The position numbers and the translations under genes are program-made. A stretch of 30,000 nt of DNA from Prorocentrum cordatum (lineage: Eukaryota; Sar; Dinophyceae; Prorocentrales; Prorocentraceae), in NCBI GenBank assembly GCA_963575745.1, contig CAUYUJ010012725.1, forward strand, positions 298,587 to 328,586. Direction: 5' to 3'. The notes under the pieces are model-generated. The model had not been told where the DNA came from, ran no database searches, and saw only the letters and a program-made list of their open reading frames with translations. Every line of letters starts with the position of its first letter. The first letter of the stretch is position 1. Positions 25,736 through 30,000 of this stretch are shown piece by piece.

Positions 25736-26130
25736 TGGACCATTTTGGAGTCGTTAGCGCAACATAGCCGCACAGGTAACGTTCCTTCTTTCTCCCTTCT
25801 CCCTTCCTCCCTGGACTAACTGACGACGATATGCCCCGACGCTGCTCAAGGAGGGGGGGGGAGGACGACACGGGGCGCAGGGGAGGAACAACGATGGGAA
25901 AAGGAGCAGGAAAAGGACGAGGAGCAGAAGGAGGAGGAGATGGAGGGCGCTGTTGCACTGCGAGCTTGAACGTACCATTACCAACGCCACCCCTCAGTGC
26001 CTTGTTCGCTACTCGTTGGCAAGCAATTGCGTTTTACATCCAAGCCTTGTCTTAGCACGGCACTCAGAGCAACGCGCACATAATCGATCATACGATGAGA
26101 CATTATGTTTCTTTGGGGACTCTTGCGGGG
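25736..26130. other. No gene recognised between two inverted arrays
   Basis: It contains a G run near 25853 and a purine-rich stretch (25880-25950), then unique sequence from 25950 to 26100 with normal base mix ('accattaccaacgcc...gtttctttgggg'). Nothing resembles a tRNA or snRNA. Confidence 0.45.
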
Positions 26131-26475
26131 TCCTGAAGGATGTTGAACGATGTCTGGGCGAGTAACTAACTACTCCTGGGGGGTTCTGAGGTGCCCTTTG
26201 GATTTTATAGATCCTTGGGGGGTCCTCGAAGGACTCCAAGAGGATGCCTGAAGAATCGATACCTTGGATTTTGCAGGTTTCGATGGGTTCCTGATGGTTT
26301 CGGAAATACCTTCGCGCAGCCTGAAGGATACCAAAAAGGATCCCTGAAGAGTCTGGAACGAGTCGTGCGATTTTCGCGAGGATTCCTGGAGGCTTCTGCC
26401 GGGATCCAGAAGACTTCCTGCGGAGCCCTAATGGCCCCATTCGGATTCTGGGGGCGGTTCCAAGACGTGTCCTGA
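26131..26475 (-). repeat. Degenerate GAGGATTCCTG array, reverse block
   Basis: The words GGTCCTGAAGGATG, GGATCCCTGAAGAGTC and GAGGATTCCTGGAGGC are reverse complements of the CAGGAATCCTC vocabulary at 24820-25735. The two blocks thus lie head to head around about 400 bases of other sequence. Confidence 0.6.
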
Positions 26476-26516
26476 AGGTCAGGCCGATTTAGGTTCAAGC
26501 CGTCATAGGTTCGCTA

Positions 26517-26704
26517 CGGTAGGTTCGCGTTGTGTCGACAGGCGACCCCGCCGCGGGCGTTCAAGGTTGAATGCCGCCAGTGGCCCAGAATCGGCCTGTA
26601 TGGAACGGTCGGGCGGCGAATGAAAAGCAGCCGATCTTTCAAGGTTGACCGATCCGCGCGGTGTCAGGAACCAACGCCGGGGTCGACACGACGCGAACTT
26701 GCCG
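26517..26704. mobile_element. Y element, copy 2 (188 bases)
   Basis: It has the same length as Y copy 1. It starts CGGTAGGTTCGCGTTGTGTC and ends GACACGACGCGAACTTGCCG. TA is present at the left (26515-26516), but the right TA is missing because an M1 element begins there. The interior shares 'cgttcaaggttgaatgccgcc' and 'tttcaaggttgaccgatc' with copy 1. Confidence 0.88.
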
Positions 26705-26864
26705 TCGGGCTTGTCCCTCTGCAGAAGGAATATTCCAAGCCAGTCAAGAAAATAGCCAGGGGACGATCTTTAATAACCAATGTTGATGATCAGTTTGGTG
26801 TATTTTGTTGACTACGTTTTGTTCTTCGTCCGAAACCCGCCTGTAGGGGGACATGCCCGACCCA
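26704..26864. mobile_element. M1 element, copy 6, abutting Y copy 2
   Basis: The ends are GTCGGGCTTGTCCCTCTGCA and the inverted 'cctgtagggggacatgcccgaccca'. The left-most bases normally seen in M1 (TTAA) are missing and the start overlaps the last G of Y. Just past the right end the sequence reads ACCGTAGGC, where CCG-TA is what the lost Y junction should look like. I infer that M1 entered the Y right end and that a few bases were then lost at the left join. Confidence 0.8.
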
Positions 26865-26938
26865 ACCGTAGGCGGTTTTTGGGCCGTCTTTGGCTGGGGT
26901 GTCTCGGGCTCTCGGGCCGCCTTGGGTTGGGGCGTCGT

Positions 26939-27091
26939 CCAGGAGGCAAAGAGACACACAGACACAATGAATCGCCGATTCCCCAGAACATAGGGGAACA
27001 CATGGGAAGTGGGGGGGAAGACAAAAGCTCAGAACATCTGGGAAGTCCTGTCATGCTTGTGTGTTTGCTTGTGTGCCCTGGGGCCCCCTCG
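26939..27091. mobile_element. M3 element, copy 6 (153 bases)
   Basis: It starts CCAGGAGGCAAAGAGACACA and ends CCTGGGGCCCCCTCG. The flanks GTCGT (26934-26938) and GTCCT (27092-27096) agree at four of five bases. It is more diverged than copies 3-5, with GCTTGTGTGTTTGCTTGTGTG replacing the usual TTTATTTGTGTGT. Confidence 0.8.
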
Positions 27092-27096
27092 GTCCT

Positions 27097-27830
27097 GGGC
27101 CCCGCGTGCTCTCCTGGCGGCTCTCCTGGCCGCGCTGCAGCCCTCACCGCGCGGGGGCGCGCTGCTCGCAGCACGATCCTGCGCAGCGTCCCGCAGCGTC
27201 CCGGGCGCCTTCCCAGACGAGCTCGTCTCGGGGGCGGAAAAGAGGGGGGTGATGACTAGGGGGGGGGGGGATATCATGGCGGGGGGCATGATATTTCCTC
27301 AGGTTTCATGGCGCCTCTTCTTATTTCATTACGTCCCTGGCCCCCCCGCTGGACCGCGCACATGCCGCCAGTCACGATTTGCACCCCCCCCTCTTGGACA
27401 CCCCCCTCTTTGCCGCTCCCGATCGTCTCGATCCCTCCGATGCGATTCGATTCGACTGCGGTGGCCTCCCATTCCGTTTCGGTGCGACTCGGGGTTCTGA
27501 GGCGGGTTCCGTTTTCCGATTACAGGCGTCCTGGCCTGCCGATTTCTGCCGATTCGACTTCTCCCGACTCGGCTGCCGATTTCCGCCGATCGCCGATCGT
27601 TTCGATTCTGGGCTCTCCTGCATCATCCTCCGATCGTGGTTCGATATCCTGTAGGTTTCTGGATAGACTTGAGGGTTCCCTCAGATTCTTGGGCTTACGC
27701 CACACCGCCGACCTCTTGGGGGGGCTCGCAGCGCGTCGCCTTCGCTCATGTTGTCGGTGTCGGTGCCTTTGGGAGCTCGTTTTGAAGCATATGTTGTGCC
27801 TCAGAGGTGTCTTTTTCGGCTTCGTGTGCG
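27097..27830. other. No gene supported; loose CGATTCGA-type repeats
   Basis: A G run at 27261-27269 and C runs near 27387. From about 27410 to 27650 the words CCGATTTCTGCCGATTCGA, CCGATTTCCGCCGATCGCC and GATGCGATTCGATTCG recur without fixed spacing. A plus-strand frame is open for 183 codons (27308-27859) but is Arg/Ser/Pro-rich and unrecognised. Confidence 0.45.
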
Positions 27831-29310
27831 CCTCTTGGTGGCCTCGTGGTGCCTCTTAGAGGCCTCTTGGTGCTTCCTGTGGCGTTGTGGGGCTCTGTTG
27901 GGCCGTCTTGGCTGCCTCTTGGACTGTCTTAGGCCTTTGTTCGGACTGTCTTGGGTCTCTTTTGGGCCGTTTTGGGCGGCTCTTGGCCTGTGTTCGGGCT
28001 CTCTTGCGGCCTTGTTGGGACTCTCTTTGGCCGTCTTGGTGAGGTCTTGGGCGCCTGTTTGGGCTGCTCGTGCCGGCGGAAATTCGAAGAGGCAAGAAGG
28101 CCCAACACTTTACAAAGCTTAGGCAAATCAATTAGTTTGGCTTCTTGAAGCCCGGTTGGGAGGCCTCTTGGGAGTCTCTTTGGTCGTCTTTGGCGTTTCT
28201 TGCTTTGTCTGGAGACCATCTGGATGCGGCTTGGGGCCATCTGGGGCCAGCTGGAAGCCATCTTGGGCTGTCTTGGAGCTTCTGGGTGTCATGTCGACGC
28301 CGTCGGGCGCCATCCAGCAGAATTTCTGGAGCAATTTACTCCCTCCGGGGTCTGTGGGGGACCCTCTTCGAGGCTTCTGGGGCCGTCTGGGAGCGGGTTT
28401 GGGAGCCTCTTGGGCCGTCGGGGAGCATCGGAAAGATCCAAAGCTGAATTTCTAAAAAATGTACATTTCACGAAGGGAATGGCCCAATTTTTGCGTCTAG
28501 GGTCCCTTGTGGAACGCATCTCGGAGGCCCTCGGGGGGGGCTCGTGGGGACCTCTTCTGCCGTCGAGGACGCCTCGTGGCCCGTCTTCGGGCCAACTTGG
28601 ACGTCTTGAGCGCTCGTGGGGCGTCCCAAACCCATTTCGAGGACACCAGACGCGTCCCTACACGATTTTCACGCGTTTTGTCCACGACTTCCGGGAGCGG
28701 ATGAGACCTCCAGGGGGTTCCGGGCCGCCCAGGGCTGTCCGGGGCCGTCCGGCCGGACCCCCCCCCCTCCAAATGGACCGGACCGGGCTCCCGGGGGAGG
28801 GGTTTGGGGAGGGGGAACATCTCACACGCCGATGAACCCCAAGGGGCCGTCTTGGACGTCAGTTGGCCCGTCTTGGGGCCCTCGAGGGTTGTGTAGGAAC
28901 CCTCTTGGAGGCGTCTTGGGCCGTCTGGGAGCGGGTTTGGGGGGCTCTGGGGCCGTGCAGGAGCGGGGGACACCCCCAAAGGCGCACGTGTGAAAAAGAT
29001 ACGTTTTACGAAGGAAACGAGCGATTTTTTGCGTCTAGAGGGCCTCTTGGGGGGAATCTTGGATGCCTGTGGGGGCGTCTGGGGAGGCCTCGTGAGCCGT
29101 CGGGAGGTCGTCGTCGATGTTTCTGATCGCTCTTGGACCGTCTGGGACCATGTGGAGCTTCGTGGAGGCAACTCGGAGCGCTCCTGGAACGCTCTTGGGG
29201 CCGTTTTCGGAGCCCTCTTGGGCCGTCTTGGACGCCTGTTGGCCCATCTTGAGCCCTCTAGGGGTCTGTGGGGGACCCTCTGCGAGGCTTCTGGGGCCGT
29301 CTTGTAGCGG
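27830..29310. repeat. Degenerate minisatellite GGCCnTCTTGG, block 4
   Basis: The largest block. GGCCGTCTTGG, GGCCTCTTGGG and GGAGCCTCTTGG recur at 10-25-base spacing almost throughout, broken by short non-repeat islands at 28080-28140, 28440-28500 and 28980-29035. Long frames on both strands are repeat translations. Confidence 0.85.
28341..28846. repeat. Large direct repeat, copy 1 (about 506 bases)
   Basis: It matches 29254-29736 over its whole length, including the islands 'aatttctaaaaaRtgtacatttcacgaaggg', 'acccatttcgagg' and 'ccccccctccaaatggaccggaccgggctcccggggg'. Identity is very high by eye. The offset is 914 bases at the start and 890 at the end, so copy 2 has lost about 24 bases, mainly near 'agggggttccgggccgcccagggctgtccgggg'. 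Confidence 0.93.
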
Positions 29311-29736
29311 GTTTGGGAGCCTCTTGGGCCGTCGGGGAGCATCGGAAAGATCCAAAGCTGAATTTCTAAAAAGTGTACATTTCACGAAGGGAATGGCCCA
29401 ATTTTTGCGTCTAGGGTCCCTTGTGGAACGCATCTCGGAGGCCCTCGGGGGGGCTCGTGGGGACCTCTGCCGTCGAGGACGCCTCGTGGCCCGTCTTCGG
29501 GCCAACTTGGACGTCTTGGAGCGCTCGTGTGGCGTCCCAAACCCATTTCGAGGCCACCAGACGCGTCCCTACACGATTTTCATGCGTTTTTCCACGATTT
29601 TCGGGAGCGGATGAGACCTCCGGGCCGCCCGGGGCCGTCCGGCCGGACCCCCCCCCCTCCAAATGGACCGGACCGGGCTCCCGGGGGAGGGGTTTGGGGA
29701 GGGGGAACATCTCACACGCCGATGAACCCCAAGGGG
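29254..29736. repeat. Large direct repeat, copy 2 (about 483 bases)
   Basis: It is the partner of 28341-28846. A third, partial and diverged unit lies between them (about 28890-29045): it shares 'gccgtctgggagcgggtttggg' and 'cgttttacgaaggaaacgagcgattttttgcgtctag'. This points to an old higher-order unit with a more recent duplication on top. Confidence 0.93.
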
Positions 29737-30000
29737 TCGGCGGATTCCTGTTTGTGTTGGCAAAGCAAATTCAGGCTTCTGCATCGTCCTCAGATTTTGC
29801 GAGCTAGTACAGCATGATCGCGGTCGTGCTGCTATGGTCGGTTGGCCTCCGTTGCCTCCCGTTGAATCCCAGGGGCGCCGCTGTTGCGAAGAGACAGGTA
29901 TTTAGTGGCTTCTCGATGAATCGTGTGTTTGCGCACCTGCGAATCCTTCCTAGCCCGCCTTGCTGCCTCGCGACGCTGTCGCCCGCGCGAGGAGAAGGAG
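29737..30000. other. No feature recognised at the window end
   Basis: Unique sequence of ordinary composition ('gtcggcggattcctgtttgtgttggcaaag...'). A gene could begin here and continue outside the window, but nothing in these bases decides it. Confidence 0.4.

Noticed and set aside
28289-29710. Minus-strand frames shared by the two 0.5-kb repeat copies as a duplicated gene
   Set aside because: The frames are Arg/Pro-rich translations of the TCTTGGG minisatellite, in several registers and without a domain.
1-30000. tRNA, 5S rRNA, spliced-leader RNA or CRISPR array
   Set aside because: I found no B-box with a matching cloverleaf, no SL-like core and no regularly spaced identical repeats with unique spacers. 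The tandem arrays are degenerate and lack spacers. A covariance-model scan would be decisive.

Overview
This window reads as GC-rich, gene-poor nuclear DNA from a protist with a large, repeat-filled genome. The best clue to its origin is the one convincing gene, on the minus strand at 9219-10511. It carries many degenerate copies of the motif SACEK-x-EAK-x-EPD-x-x-SYS, which matches the style of pentatricopeptide (PPR) repeats that are abundant in dinoflagellate proteins, followed by a WWE domain. A dinoflagellate is therefore my favoured source (moderate confidence, resting mainly on this motif and the general architecture). I see no bacterial operons, rRNA, tRNA, spliced-leader RNA or CRISPR array.

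Layout. 1-5.6 kb: a purine tract, a foldback element (1525-1794), three degenerate tandem arrays (about 1.9-2.65, 3.2-4.07 and 5.19-5.6 kb) and a 580-base (GAT)n block running into (GAG)n. 5.8-9.0 kb: short inverted-repeat elements of several families, an 86-base tandem duplication and more purine tracts. 9.2-10.5 kb: the PPR-derived/WWE gene. 10.8-16.4 kb: a dense stack of small transposon-like elements, several nested in one another, with an 11-base satellite. 16.7-21.4 kb: a CTC tract, perfect hairpins, degenerate minisatellites of the type GGCCnTCTTGG, and GAG/GAC tracts. 21.6-27.1 kb: further copies of the same small elements, a strand-switching CAT/GAT block and two large degenerate arrays. 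27.8-29.75 kb: a long GGCCnTCTTGG minisatellite containing a duplicated unit of about 0.5 kb.

The main result is a set of non-autonomous inverted-repeat families that I name here for convenience. M1 (TIR TTAAGTCGGGCATGTCCC; six copies, 9-base target duplications), M2 (GGCGCTCCGCGCGG; three copies plus a remnant), M3 (TCAGGAG...CCCCTTCA; six copies, 5-base duplications), X (AGATGGGGTCGGAGG; three copies), Y (CGGTAGGTTYGYGTCGTG; two copies of 188 bases, TA target) and Z (TTAACGGGCGAAGAACG; one 179-base near-perfect palindrome). Single-copy foldbacks also occur. Several insertions can be undone by eye because an empty site or a matching terminus survives, so the order of events can be read. No transposase is encoded here, so these elements must have depended on enzymes from elsewhere.
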